The notes: generated by a model from the letters alone, not told the origin. Counted from the stretch's first letter, positions 9,072-20,817 are shown. The stretch: DNA of 64,000 nucleotides from Luidia sarsii (GCA_949987565.1 OX465105.1:25295632-25359631), one strand, 5' to 3'. Program-made: numbers and translations.

Positions 9072-12000
9072 ATGGACATGGAGGCTACAATGTATGACTG
9101 CGTGGTTGTCGGTGCCGGCGTGGAAGGGTCTGCCACGGGCTACCAGCTGGCGAAAATGGGACACAGAACTCTTATCGTAGAACAAGTGAGTACTGGACAT
9201 GCAGTCCGAAGTGATTATACAAAAACGTAGTGGCTGTTGTTACGGCAGTCGTCCGTGTGGTTCCCTGACTTGATTGTATTTTGTCAGCATTGTAGGCTGG
9301 TTGAACCAGTCTATTAGCTGATAGTCTGGTTCCAAGAGCTAAACATCCTGACAAATACTGTGAAGTCAAGGAACCACACGGACGACAAAATTAATGTTGC
9401 AAACTGCTTACTGACTAAAATTACCAAAATGCAAATCTCAAAATTTAGTGAGCCCGATGTTTCGGGGGCCTGACATGTACAGTCCGATAGCTCCATGGTA
9501 CGATAAGTGCAAATTGTTGACATTTGTCGAGGCCAAGGAATAGCATCCATACCGTACGTTGTCTGATCCAACAATTGTTGTGCCCCTACATTTAACCACG
9601 CAGTGTAAATCCACTTATATCCTTTTATATACCCATAATCCTTTTCCACTTCACACGTCCCCCCGTGTATAACGTAAGGCATACAGTCCTTACCACACAT
9701 CCAGCCCATTAAACCCACTATAGCCATTAGCCAATAATAATTCTATTGCATAACACTCGTACAAGTCTTCAGAGGGTTAGCGTAGAAAAGCTGTACACTA
9801 AAACAAAAAGGAAAATAAAAGAAAGAAGAAGACTCCTGGTTCGAATCGATGGGTCGCGAAGTACTCAACAGAATTTTGGGACAGGGGAAAGAGGTAAAAA
9901 AAAATCAAACAAGAAAATAATCTGCGTTTCCTTTCTCCTTTTAATTAACTTCAAAAAAATAATCAAAACATGTTGCAAGTGGATGAACTAGAATTTGTCA
10001 AAAAGGGGGGAAAACAAAAACAAACAAAAAATCAAAACACTGTTTAACTAGGGAAAAAATAACATTATGCTTCAATGGTATAAGAGCAGAAGGGGAAATG
10101 TACATTTTTTTCTTGGGATGGACAACAGATTTAAGAAGGAAAAAAAAATACAAAATACTATAAAAAAACAATATAAAAAAAAACAACCAACACAGCACTA
10201 ATAGAGGATTGTTCTCAAGTACAATCAGACGGTATCCTATATGGATAAAGAAAATTGATTTGTAATCTAATTGTGAAGATCCTTTAACTTCAGGCGTTGT
10301 TTACTCAGGCGTTGTTTACTAGTGTTTTGGTGGGATATTCCTCATGTCGTTTGTGCCGGGTCACAATTGAGTTTGTCTTTATTCTCTCTCGTTGACTCTC
10401 GACAGTTTCCGCTGAGCCACACCCGGGGGAGTTCGCACGGAGAGACCCGCATCACTCGCTACGCCTACCGGCAACTCCACTATGCCAACATGATGCACGA
10501 ATGCTTCCGCACGTGGGCAGAACTCGAACAAGAGGCCGGCACGACCCTGTACAGGTAGCTGACGGACGGCGGGGGTTTCGGTCTCGGCCGCTACGGCTCG
10601 AATGTAGACCGATTGCGCCACCGATGTTTAGCCTACAATCCCTACATGCCATCACTTATAATGTAGTGGGTATTTTGTGCATCTCATTTGGTGCAGAACA
10701 GTAGTGGAAACGAGCAAAGAAGATATGTGACCCGGCACAGCATAATGAGAAATAACCCCACTTTTGAGATTTTGAGATTTTCTAATGATGTGAAAGAGTA
10801 TACCATTAGCTTTCAAATGATATCAAAATATAATCCTCTAATACTTAAAATTTTCGAAAAAAGAAAAGAAAAAGAAAATTGATTTGTAATTGAATTGTGA
10901 AGATACTTTAACTTCAGGCATTGTTTACTCAAAAAGTGTTTAGGTGGGATATTCCTCGTGTCCTTGTGCCGGGTCACATATATCATATTATTGTCCACAA
11001 TGTCATTCTTCTTTGTACACTTCCATCGCTGCTCTGTCTCAAATGAGATGAAAAAAATACCCACTATGAACACTATCATTATGTAGGCCTAAGTCACGGG
11101 ATGGCATGTAAACACTGATCGCGCAATCAGTCTGTTCGCCGTGCTCGGCTGGCTGCGGCACGACGTCATTGTTGACAAATTGATCTTCAATTAAAATGGT
11201 AATTTGTCTGTCGGTCCGCAGGAATGTCGGCTTGCTCTCCGTGGACAGTCCCCCTTACGCGGACTTCACAGCTCGTAGCAACTCCTTGAAAGCGTCGGGC
11301 AAACCTTGTGAAATCCTAGACGCTTCGCAGCTTCGGGCGCGCTACCCGAGTTTCAAATTTGGCGCAGAGGTGAAATGTTTCATTGACTCCAACGGTGGGT
11401 TCCTGAGGGCTGACCGATGTATTCGTGCGTTACAGGTACGCTACCTTCCTTGAGAGAGCCGGCATTTTACGATACTCGTTCCAGGAGAAAAATTGAATTC
11501 GGAAATTTGAAATCTTAGTCGATCAGTTGATACAACAATATCATGAGTATAACATCAAATCTGAATGCCGGAGCTGCTTTTGTTCTTGATCCCAAGAGTG
11601 AATACAGGCGATTCTCAATAGTACGCCCTCAAGAGTTTGTAACGCGTTGGCCGATCGCAGCATTGCGCGGAATCTGTCGACCCCATTGATCTCCATAATA
11701 AAGACCTTATTATGGAGATCAATGGTCGACTCGCCTGAAAAGGTGATTGGCCAACGCATTACAAACTCTTGAGGGCGCACTATTGTGAATCACCCGTATT
11801 GGAAAAATGTGTACATCAAATGATCAAAATACACAGCTTGGAGCCGAACGTTTGTTAATGCTTGCAAGAATTAGTGTTTTGCTTTGATAGGCCTATAGTC
11901 CTCTATGCCAACCGGAACTATGCCAGAGACGTCTCTTAACCCAAGAAATACCAATGAAGACCTATCTGCTTTCGTTCAGGCCAGCTTCTTGAAGCGCGGA

Positions 12001-14322
12001 GGTACCATAAAGGACAACGAGAGAGTCACGGAAATTATCCCCGGTGGCAATGTGACTATCGTGACCGACAGAGGGCGGTATACAGCCAAGAGTATCGTCC
12101 TTACCCCAGGGGCTTGGGCCTCAACGTTGTTGAAACCCTTGGGTCTTGACCTACCGTTGGAGGTACGTTTATGACGTTTACTGTTCGACGTAACGACGGG
12201 CTCTGGATTTCATTTTCAACATTACTGGCAATTGAAACATTGCTATACCAATCATTGGCTCCATGTGATAGCTGTATATGATTGTGTGATTTCGAATCAG
12301 ATTTCTGATCGCCAACGAATAAAATGCCATTCTCGAATTTCAAAATCCAGGTGGAAAGAATAAAGGTGTGCTACTGGCCGGAGACGCGTAAGGGTTCTTT
12401 CTCAGAATACCCGTGCTTTTACGCGCTGTCTTCAAAGTACGAGGTCTACGGACTGCCCAGCGTGGAGTACCCGGGCCTGGTAAAGGTATGCCGGTGTCGA
12501 GAGTCAAGGATCCGAAAAGGTTTCCCATGGCGAGGATCAATGAGCTCGTGGCTGACTGTGAATTTCTGAACGGTTGGCTAGATGCACGAGTCTTTGTCTT
12601 GTCATTGGAAAGTACAGTGGGGCATGGTATATCAACTTCATCCAACTCAACATTTGTGAAAACAAAATTGGACGTGGCGCCCAAAGTCTTTTGTGTGAGT
12701 TTGCAATGTACAGGTATTCGTACACAAAGATAATAGAACTGAAATGAGGCAGTTTTTACAAGCTCTGCTCTCCTCTTCTCTCCTCTTCCCTTCCCTCCCC
12801 TCCATCACCTCCCCTCCCTTCTCCTCTCCTCTCCTCTTCCCTTTAACCTGTCACTTTGGTAAAGGTTTGTAACCATGCAGGAGATATCTTAACTCGAGCG
12901 GAAGCGACCGACCAATCGAAGGACACACAGGGAATACGAGCCGTTAAAGACTTCATCAAGAACCACGTGCCGGGACTCGAGCCTGAACCTGCGTTCGTCG
13001 ATAATTGCCTGTACACAGTACGTGCTGAATTGGCAATCGAATTGGCAATCGATTAAGGACCAGCCAATCGATCCATTGACTATCAGTCAATGCAAACAAT
13101 ACAATAATTGGGTGATTTAAGAAGATTGAAATCAGAACTTCATTGTGGTCGCGATGATTCAGCGGGGGCGTTAGTTTACTCTGCGTTTCCACAGGACTTA
13201 ATTTTGTCATTCTTCCACGCAGCCGCGGTAGTTTGACAAAATTAAGTTCGGTGGAAACCCGGTTCTAGATGGTTTTGGTTTAGTATCATAAATACGTGGG
13301 GTTATACTAAAATTAATGTTCTGCACAACAGCCCCTTTTCACCCATCGCAGGCTGCGGGTGCATAGGGGGCCTCTTGAGCGGTTGAGGGCAGCAGACAGC
13401 TAGAAAGCTTGTTCCGCGTGAACAATACATGCCCATGCATTAACTTTTCACAAACGGAATGACAAGTCATGTATAATGATAGCAATGCTAATACCATATA
13501 CATGTAAAATTTTACTTTTGTAGAAAACTCCAGACGAAGAACTTGTCTTAGATAAGCACCCCGATCACCCGAATATCATCATCGGATGTGGATTTTCAGG
13601 TAGGCCCGATGAGGGTTTTTTTGGGGTCGGTTTATTTTCCAAGCATTCAGGCGGGCGAAACATCGTGTATAACAGTAACAATTAGTTCACCGTAGAACTA
13701 CCACTAGTTCGTTGAGCATTAGATCGCAAACTGCTCGATGTGAACAAAAGAAAGAAACAATATTGGGCAGAAAATGAGGAGCTTCGTAGATTTTATAAAC
13801 AATGGCTTACAAATTGGCACAAATGTCTTCCAAATTTCATCAGATATTGATCATATTAACAAAAGAAGTTGAGAGTCTTACGTAATCAGGTGACAATCAA
13901 AGAAACACCTTTACTTATACAGAAAACTAAGTTCGAATTGTTTCTAATTTCCTTCCTGGTTTAGAATGTACCGAGTGCACACAGCTTATTAAAAGTCGGC
14001 TATTATTATAGGGCAAACCCTCGTCGATTTATGCCTTCTCATCATCGACTGACGCAAAATCTTTATGAATGATTGACTTCATGAGGCAATTTTAGGATAA
14101 ATTTGGATACCCCGGAGTGCCATTTCATAGTAAATTTTGAGGAATAAAATGGTCGTGAATCGTTTGTTTGACTCGGCAGGCCACGGGTTCAAATTGGCCC
14201 CGGCTGTTGGGCGGGTACTGAGTGAGTTGGCCACGGGGACTGAGCTGAGCTACGACATCACTCCCATGAGCATCAACAGGTTCAGGAACGGCGGGAGAAG
14301 CGGTACCATGGCCAAATTATAA
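9072..14322 (+). CDS. PIPOX: Peroxisomal sarcosine oxidase / L-pipecolate oxidase, complete in eight exons
   Basis: This is an FAD enzyme that oxidises sarcosine and L-pipecolate in peroxisomes. The exons are 9072-9185, 10406-10554, 11222-11435, 11980-12162, 12351-12485, 12865-13017, 13524-13599 and 14180-14322. All donors are GT and the phases join exactly, giving 388 residues against about 390 in human. The N-terminus has the FAD-binding GAGVEG motif at residues 14-19. Exon 2 carries [13 protein letters not shown]. Exon 6 carries NCLYT, whose Cys313 corresponds to the residue that covalently holds flavin in monomeric sarcosine oxidases. Exons 7-8 give [13 protein letters not shown]. The last three residues are AKL, a type-1 peroxisomal targeting signal. 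The first of three nearby ATGs (9072, 9078, 9090) is used, but the later ones remain possible. Introns carry several inverted-repeat elements, yet the reading frame is intact. Confidence 0.93.
9216..9390 (+). mobile_element. Foldback MITE of the GCAGTGGCTGTTGTTACGG family in PIPOX intron 1
   Basis: The left arm is complete (AGTGGCTGTTGTTACGGCAG). The centre has an inverted GGTTGAACCAGTCTATTAGC / GCTGATAGTCTGGTTCCAAG core. The right arm breaks off after CACACGGACGAC. Intact relatives lie at 28638-28816, 50057-50239 and 51383-51564. Confidence 0.75.
10205..10365. mobile_element. Half copy of an inverted-repeat element abutting PIPOX exon 2
   Basis: 10250-10365 is about 80% similar by eye to 10875-10980 (ttgatttgtaat, gtgaagat.ctttaacttcaggc, gtgggatattcctc, tgtgccgggtcaca). 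It ends about 40 bp before the exon-2 acceptor at 10405. Confidence 0.55.
10663..11080. mobile_element. Inverted-repeat element in PIPOX intron 2
   Basis: The left end TAATGTAGTGGGTATTTT is inverted at the right as AAAATACCCACTATG. A second inverted pair is GTGACCCGGCACA near 10729 and TGTGCCGGGTCAC near 10965. The length is about 415 bp and it is non-coding. Confidence 0.6.
11616..11786. mobile_element. Foldback element in PIPOX intron 3
   Basis: This is a hairpin of about 170 bp. The outer arms are CGCCCTCAAGAGTTTGTAA and its inverse, and the inner arms are TTGATCTCCATAATAA and TTATTATGGAGATCAATGG. Confidence 0.75.
12764..12842. repeat. CT-rich polypyrimidine tract in PIPOX intron 5
   Basis: About 80 bp consists almost only of C and T (ctcctcttctctcctcttcc and similar). 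It lies just upstream of the exon-6 acceptor. Confidence 0.8.
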
Positions 14323-14335
14323 TCTCACCTTTACA

Positions 14336-14753
14336 TTAGTGATCTCAAAAGCTAGACGGCCTGACGTTTCGATTCTAGCAGGACCTTTCTAAAAGGCAGG
14401 GCCTTTGAGAAAGGTCCTGCTGGGATCTGCCTTTGAGAAAGGTCCTGCTAGGATCTGCCTTTGAGAAAGGTCCTGCTCGGATCTGCCTTTGAGAAAGGTC
14501 CTGCGAGGATCTGCCTTTGAGAAAGTCCCTGCTAGGATCTGCCTTTGAGAAAGGTCCTGCTAGGATCTGCCTTTGAGAAAGGTCCTGCTAGGATCTGCCT
14601 TTGAGAAAGGTCCTGCTAAGATCCTGCCTTTGAGAAAGGTCCTGCTAGGGTCTGCCTTTGAGAAAGGTCCTGCTAGGATCGAAACGTCAGGCCCCTCTAA
14701 TTTCTGAGATTACTGTATTGCAGGTCATTTAAGTCAGTGAGTAGTTTGCAACA
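14336..14753. repeat. Foldback element with a 28-bp minisatellite in its centre (about 10 units)
   Basis: The outer parts are the TTGCAAACTGCTTACTGACT-type foldback element: GCCTGACGTTTCGATTCTAG at the left, ATCGAAACGTCAGGCCCC and CAGTGAGTAGTTTGCAAC at the right. Between them the unit GGATCTGCCTTTGAGAAAGG-TCCTGCTA is repeated about ten times. The unit equals one arm of the hairpin. The element starts 14 bp downstream of the PIPOX stop codon, so it lies in the 3' untranslated region or just after it. Confidence 0.85.
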
Positions 14754-15479
14754 GCTGTATTTACTTCATCTTTGCATTTATCGTGCAAGTGATTTGTCGC
14801 AGCAATCTCAATTTCCTTTCTATAATCAGGTAATACTTCATTTTTCTGTACCCCTATTGTACACTTAATTTGGAATATTTTAGTGTTTACTACATTTATT
14901 TTAATTTTAGTTGTAGGCCTAATAATATATTGTGTTTTAATGTTTACCTGGAGCAATAATCATATAAATTATTATTATAATTAATGGCTTTGGTGCTATA
15001 TAAATGTGCATTATTATTATTATGAAGTCTTTCTACCAATGTTTGATGGGTAGTTGTCCGTGAACGTTATTTTATTCTCGGTCGGCTGAGGGCGCTCTTT
15101 AAACTCCAAAAACCCACCCCTGGCTCGTCTCCATTTCTGTCGCCCATTCTATCTAAAGCTCGCAGGATTCTGGCGTCAATATTTAGAAGACTGGGGCTCA
15201 AAGAACCATGACATTTGCCTTCAGCTTTTGAATAACAGAGAGACGAAGCCAGAGTCCGAGTTTGTAAAAGGATCGGTATTTAATCTTGTTTTCAAAATTA
15301 TCATTCATTAATTTCCCCCCAAAGCAGTTACAAAAACCTCTAAGCACGTAATTATGTTCTCAATTAATAAACTGCCGTTTTTCCTTAATTAACTTTTTCC
15401 TTAAAGCATTTCTCGATACATAATTGTTTTGAATGCTAAATGTAATATGTAATTTTTTGCAGTAATGCCGTCATTAAAA

Positions 15480-15665
15480 AATGTTGCAAACTGCTTACTG
15501 ACCAAAATAACCCAAAAAGCGAATATCAAAAATTAGCCTTCTGCCTTTGAGAAAGGTCCTAATAGGATCGAAAGATCAGGCCCTTCTAATTTTTGATATT
15601 AAATTTTTATTAAATAATATCTTTTTCAATTTGCATAAATTTAGTCAGTAAGCAGTTTGCAACAT
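15480..15665. mobile_element. Foldback element, both termini present
   Basis: The left terminus is TTGCAAACTGCTTACTGACC and the right terminus is TTTAGTCAGTAAGCAGTTTGC. The central hairpin is shortened to a single GCCTTTGAGAAAGGTCC arm. This copy defines the element's ends. Confidence 0.75.
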
Positions 15666-15784
15666 TTTAATAATAATGTAAAGTAGTAGGCTATATACAA
15701 ACATGCTGCCTACTAGTTGTGTATGCTATCACAATTATCATTATATATTTTATAATTATCTGAAATAGATTAATTACGACCACC

Positions 15785-15895
15785 ATTCAGGTCCCGGTCC
15801 AGTCGAAGTTTTGCCATTTAACTTTTTTCAAAATTGTTTTAAAAATCCCAGTATCCCAGTCTTTTCTTTAATTGCTTGACTTGAATCAATCATGG
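15785..15895 (+). mobile_element. SINE 3' tail fragment
   Basis: The words GGTCCCGGTCCAGTC, TTGCCATTTAAC and CCCAGTATCCCAGTC ... TTGCTTGA match the 3' tail of the SINE copy near 42050-42145. Confidence 0.5.
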
Positions 15896-16407
15896 TACGA
15901 ATCATAATTTCCCATCAAGGCGTATTCGGTGTGTATTTATTTTTAAAAACAATTGCGAAAATTGGGATGCAGGTGGGGGGGGGGGTAAATAACAACCACC
16001 GGGCAGAATAACGACACTTATTTGAGCTGAGAAATAGACGTGTACAATGATTACCTAGCAACGATAGCCTAATTTGTGTTATAGGCGACGGTCTATATAC
16101 GGCGGGTGCACGCGCCCGTTTTGTTTCCGTATTGCGAGTTTCCTAAAACACGGCCGGAACTTATCTTGACACACAAAAGCCGGAGAGAAGAATTGTGCAT
16201 CATGATGACACTGGGATTCGGATTGACTGATTTATTATGGCTGCAAGTTTGAGGTCAAACACCGCCAGCACACAGGGCTGGTGGGAAGTTGGCATAACCC
16301 TCCTCTGGCACACGAGGGCGCACTTCGGCCTTACTCCCCAGCCTTCGTTTCTTCTTCAGCTGAAGCGTTGTGACTGACATTTTCCAACCAGTTACCGATT
16401 CCAACAC
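15896..16407. other. No gene recognised upstream of the retrotransposon
   Basis: It includes a G run near 15977 and an unassigned segment with no open frame of note. The retrotransposon's first repeat starts at 16408. Confidence 0.4.
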
Positions 16408-16609
16408 GACAGAATTTTACTTTCCTGCGGTACGAAGTATAGCAGGAAATATTTGTCTGTACGGTACCCACAAGCTTGACGCTTGAGTGGCCCTGACAAG
16501 AATGGGCCTAATTTGAATGGAATGCCAAAGAGAGGGCGTTTTATTTGGGTGTGGCAGTAGTGTGGTCATTCTAGCCTGCGTCCACCACTGCGCGAGGTCG
16601 GTTAAGTTA
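16408..16609 (+). repeat. Split direct repeat A1
   Basis: It matches A2 at 20616-20817 over 202 bp with only a few differences (for example GACAGAATTTTAC against GACAGACTTTTAC). Confidence 0.9.
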
Positions 16610-16623
16610 ACTCTCAATCAACT

Positions 16624-19371
16624 ATGGAGTCAAACGCAGATCTTACATCCCTGATAAGGAACCAAGTCAACGAGCAAATGCAAGAATCACAAGGCCTTCT
16701 GCTTAATAAGCTGGACGATCTGATAACAGTGAAGTTGAATTCTTTCAATCAACAAATCAACGAAAGCCAGCGAAAGCTAAGCGATGTGCAAGTCGCCAAA
16801 ATAGAGCAAATCAACAATGAAAAACACAAATTCAACAAGAAGGGGAATGAGGAACAATATAAGCACAATGCTAAAGTCCAAGAGAAACTACAGGAAGCAG
16901 AGGCCATGCTCAAAGAAGACCCAAGAATACGTCAGATGACCATCAAGGCTCAGGAGAAGATAGAGGAAGGTATGGACCTTGTAAACAACAGACAGAAACT
17001 AATCAAGATAGCGGACAGCTCGGAATTCGGATGGAGAACTGTCATGGAGTACCAGACAAACGTCATCGCCGACGACTCGGAGGACGAGAAGAAGATATGG
17101 AAAGCCGAGTCGAGAGCCCAGAAGAAGGTGAAACAGAAGACCAAGAGACCGTCGAGCTACGGGAGACCACGCCCCTACAATACCGAACAGAACAACAACT
17201 ACCCAACCAGAGCGGCCTGGCAACCGAATCCATCAAGCTTCTCTAAGAAACCAGGGTTGTGCTTCTCGTGTGGGAAGCCGGGACATTGGCGCGCAGAATG
17301 CGGGAGTCTACAGAAGACTGGAGAGACAGGAAATAAGATAAGTGGAATTTATCAGGAATACTTGTACATTCCTAATGAAGTAAGAAAGAATGAGCTTAGA
17401 TGCAGTGTATCGAATCAAGTAGAACCACTGAATTTTGACGATATCGCAGAGAGCACATATAACAATGTCGAAGTCCCCACACCCAGGGGAAGGTTACGAA
17501 GAGCCCTAGGAAAATGGAAAGAGATAACCTCTAATCAGGTCATCTTGGACATTATAGAAAAGGGGTATAAATTACCGTTTCATAGTATACCAGATATAGC
17601 AGAGTTTAAGAACAACAGATCAGCATTACAACGTGCCGAGTTTGTAGAAGAAGAAATACAGAGGTTACTGAGGAAAGGTTGCATCTCAAAGGCGGAAACA
17701 AAGCCGGATGTGTTGAATCCTTTGACAGTGTCGGAAAACGACGGTAAATGCCGTTTGATTCTAGACTGCAGGCATGTGAATCCTCATTTGTTCAAATATA
17801 AGTTCAAGTATGAAGATGCTGTCACAGCTAAGGACATGTTCAAAAAGGGAGATTTTCTGTTTGGTTTCGACTTAAAATCGGCCTATCATCACATCGATAT
17901 CTTTGAAGAGCATACAAAATATCTGGGCTTTGCCTGGCAGTTCCGTAAGGAAAAAAGGTATTTCGTCTTTAACGTTCTTCCATTTGGAATATCAACAGCT
18001 CCCTATGTTTTTACTAAGGTCACCAGGGTCTGTATTAATCATTGGCGATCAAAGGGCCACAGAATAGTGATGTTTCTAGACGATGGCCTGGGTGGAGCAA
18101 AGAACCTAGAATCAGCCCAGCAACTGAGTATGCTGGTACAGATAGACCTGAAAGAGCTAGGTTTTCTGTGGGCAGAACAAAAATGTAGCTGGAGTCCACA
18201 AACAAAACTGACGTGGTTGGGATTGAATTGGAACACAGAGGAAGGCAAAGTGTATATAACCCAAAGAAGAGCACAGAAGATTACTGACTCAATCGAGAGA
18301 TTACAGGGGAAAATGAATAAAAATAAACTGATATCTGTCAGAGAGTTAGCCGCGATTGCGGGTCAGATAATATCCACACAGATAGCAGTAGGAAAAGTAG
18401 TTCAGATCAGAACAAGAGAATTGTTTAAGTGCATTAACAGCAGGGCAAGCTGGGAAGCGCCGGTCATTGTAAGCAGTAAAGCTGAAGAAGAACTGAGATT
18501 CTGGAAAAAGAAAATTGGAAAATTGAACGGTGTACAAATGCAGAATATCGAAGAATACAGCTATTCGGTGTATTCAGACGCATCAGGAATAGAGTATGCA
18601 GTGTATGTGGTAGAGAACGAAGGTACAGAAGTATTGGGAAGCTGGTCAGAGGCAGAGCAAGGTAAGAGTTCCACATGGAGGGAACTCGAAGCAGTTAACA
18701 GGACACTGCATTCACTTGAAGACAGCCTGGAAGGGCAGAGTGTAAAATGGTACACAGACAATATGAATGTGGTTACAATAATCACGAAAGGGAGTAAGAA
18801 GTATGACTTACAAGAAACAGCTGTGGAAATCAGCAATGCTTGTGAAGCAAGGAATGTAAAGTTACAACCAGTTTGGGTTCCAAGAGAGCAGAATAAGAAA
18901 GCTGATGAACTGAGTAGATGCAAAGACAGTGATGATTGGAAGATCAAAAAGAAGGTATTTGAGACATTGGATGAAGAATGGGGTCCGCATTCCTTCGATA
19001 GGTTTGCCTGTCACGAGAACAGCCAATGTGAAAGGTTTAATTCCAGATGGTGGTGTCCGGGTACATCCGGCATAGATGCGTTCATGCAGCCATGGGGCCG
19101 AGAGATTAACTGGTGGGTTCCTCCACCGAGACTTGTCAATAGAACGGTAGACAAAATCATGCTTGATAAAGCGGAAGGCACGCTGGTTATTCCTTTGTGG
19201 AGGTCAGCGCCGTTTTGGCCCAAAGTTCACGGAGGGATTAAGTTCAAGGCCTTTGTCAAAGACTCCAAAGAATTTTGTTCGGAGGTTGTAGAAAGAGGCA
19301 AAGGAAACAACGGAATTTTCGGCAAAAAAGGAAGCGGTTTTAAAATGATCGCATTGAGAATAAAACCATGA
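16624..19371 (+). CDS. Retrotransposon Gag-RT-RNase H polyprotein (915 residues)
   Basis: The N-terminal 130 residues are rich in Q, E and K and look coiled-coil. A CCHC zinc knuckle follows (Cys213, Cys216, His221, Cys226). The reverse transcriptase has FDLKSAYHHIDI, LPFGISTAPYVFTKV and the catalytic FLDD (residues 484-487), all typical of the DIRS/PAT/Ngaro group. The RNase H part shows YSDASG near residue 650, a glutamate in STWRELEAV, and YTDNMNV near 710. The last 130 residues (FDRFACHEN, GIDAFMQPWG, VPPPRLV, IPLWRSAPFWP) match the region that follows RNase H in DIRS-group polymerases. I did not identify a complete methyltransferase motif. Translation ends at TGA 19369-19371. The ATG lies 15 nt after repeat A1. 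Confidence 0.9.
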   Translation: MESNADLTSLIRNQVNEQMQESQGLLLNKLDDLITVKLNSFNQQINESQRKLSDVQVAKIEQINNEKHKFNKKGNEEQYKHNAKVQEKLQEAEAMLKEDPRIRQMTIKAQEKIEEGMDLVNNRQKLIKIADSSEFGWRTVMEYQTNVIADDSEDEKKIWKAESRAQKKVKQKTKRPSSYGRPRPYNTEQNNNYPTRAAWQPNPSSFSKKPGLCFSCGKPGHWRAECGSLQKTGETGNKISGIYQEYLYIPNEVRKNELRCSVSNQVEPLNFDDIAESTYNNVEVPTPRGRLRRALGKWKEITSNQVILDIIEKGYKLPFHSIPDIAEFKNNRSALQRAEFVEEEIQRLLRKGCISKAETKPDVLNPLTVSENDGKCRLILDCRHVNPHLFKYKFKYEDAVTAKDMFKKGDFLFGFDLKSAYHHIDIFEEHTKYLGFAWQFRKEKRYFVFNVLPFGISTAPYVFTKVTRVCINHWRSKGHRIVMFLDDGLGGAKNLESAQQLSMLVQIDLKELGFLWAEQKCSWSPQTKLTWLGLNWNTEEGKVYITQRRAQKITDSIERLQGKMNKNKLISVRELAAIAGQIISTQIAVGKVVQIRTRELFKCINSRASWEAPVIVSSKAEEELRFWKKKIGKLNGVQMQNIEEYSYSVYSDASGIEYAVYVVENEGTEVLGSWSEAEQGKSSTWRELEAVNRTLHSLEDSLEGQSVKWYTDNMNVVTIITKGSKKYDLQETAVEISNACEARNVKLQPVWVPREQNKKADELSRCKDSDDWKIKKKVFETLDEEWGPHSFDRFACHENSQCERFNSRWWCPGTSGIDAFMQPWGREINWWVPPPRLVNRTVDKIMLDKAEGTLVIPLWRSAPFWPKVHGGIKFKAFVKDSKEFCSEVVERGKGNNGIFGKKGSGFKMIALRIKP

Positions 19372-19390
19372 AGTCTCTATTTTTTTGCAG

Positions 19391-20400
19391 ATCTAGGACT
19401 AAGAAAGGCTGTGCTGCAAGACGTGATCTCCACAGGAACCACTTCGGGGCACCTGTATTCATTGGCGGAGAGCATGGCCAGCCATCTGCTTCAATCCAGA
19501 AGCGAAGGAACCGTGTCAAAGCACTACGGAGCTTTCAAAAGATGGAAGACTTTCATCACATCCGAAGGGGGCCAAGCACTACCAGCAGAACCCGTTCACG
19601 TCGCATTGTATCTCACACATTTGATAGATTCTGGCAGCTCTGCAGGGACAGTTCAATCAGCAGTGTATGGGATAAAGTGGGCCCATACAGTCAGGGGAAT
19701 CGTAGATCCGACTTGTAACCATTATGTGAGAAGCCTGTTGGAGTCAGCCAAGAGGCAGAACAGCGTAGCAGTACATAAAAAAGATGTGGTTACCAAAGAG
19801 CATTTAATTTTACTGTGCGAAAAATATTCATCAGCCGAAGAGGTTTTAGTCTTGAGAGATTTGAGTATCATTTTACTATGCTTTGCGGGGTTCATGAGAT
19901 TCAACGAAGTCAGCGCAATTAAATGTAAAGACGTAACCTTCTACGATAGCTACATGTCGATCCATATAGCAAAAAGCAAAACGGATCAATACAGAGAAGG
20001 TAACAACGTCGTAGTTAATGAAGGAGTAACAGCAGCATGTCCAGTAACAATGTTAAAGAGATACATCAGTAGTGCAATGATCGAGTTAACATCAGATCAT
20101 TTCTTATTCAAACCCGCATACAATAACAAGGGCAGATGCATTCTGATCAATAAGAACAAACCACTAAGCTACACAAGGGCAAGAGAGACAGTAATAGCCA
20201 GGCTGAAAGAAGTATGCGGTGATAGTAACATAGGCTTGCATTCATTAAGAGCAGGAGGTGCATCCATGGCCGCAAGGGCTTCAGTAAATGAAAGATGCTG
20301 GAGAAGACATGGAAGATGGAAGAGTGATTTGTCTAAAGATGGCTATGTTCAGGATACCCTAGAGAACAGACTGGAAGTGACCAAACAATTAAAATTGTAA
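19391..20400 (+). CDS. Retrotransposon tyrosine recombinase
   Basis: The frame is the same as the upstream polyprotein and is separated from it only by the TGA at 19369-19371. The open frame runs from 19372. A splice-acceptor-like TTTTTTTGCAG ends at 19390, which is why I set the start there. The first in-frame ATG is at 19474. Catalytic features are the first Arg in GFMRFNEVSAI (codon 19897), HSLRAGG (His codon 20239, Arg codon 20248), a following RRHGRWKS box and the nucleophile Tyr in GYVQDT (codon 20344). An N-terminal SAM-like DNA-binding half precedes these. It would integrate the circular cDNA by site-specific recombination. Readthrough, reinitiation and splicing are all possible expression routes. 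Confidence 0.85.
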
Positions 20401-20534
20401 ATTGTAATAAACGTCGCATACAGTAACTAAGCCTCAAAGCCAGCAAACGGTAAATATTACACAATCGAAGGCTTACAGAATCGAACTTTATTTGAACGTT
20501 TCAACCGATCGAAAACACCCGTTCTTTGAAATCT

Positions 20535-20621
20535 ATCCAGGCGACAGGCTACACGGCAACTATTTAAGAGTTGGCTGTAATTGTGTAATGAGTGAAGCGC
20601 CAGTAGTGCGCATAGGACAGA
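20535..20621 (+). repeat. Split direct repeat B1
   Basis: It is identical by eye to B2 at 21118-21204 (GGCGACAGGCTACACGGCAA ... GCGCATAGGACAGA). It directly precedes A2, giving the B-A junction expected from a circular intermediate. Confidence 0.9.
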
Positions 20622-20817
20622 CTTTTACTTTCCTGCGGTACGAAGTATAGCAGGAAATATTTGTCTGTACGGTACCCACAAGCTTGACGCTTGAGTGGCC
20701 CTGACAAGAATGGGCCTAATTTGAATGGAATGCCAAAGAGAGGGCGTTTTATTTGGGTGTGGCAGTAGTGTGGCCATTCTAGCCTGCGTCCACCACTGCG
20801 CGAGGTCGGTTAAGTTA
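20616..20817 (+). repeat. Split direct repeat A2
   Basis: This is the second copy of the 202-bp A repeat. It overlaps B1 by the shared GACAGA core. Confidence 0.9.
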
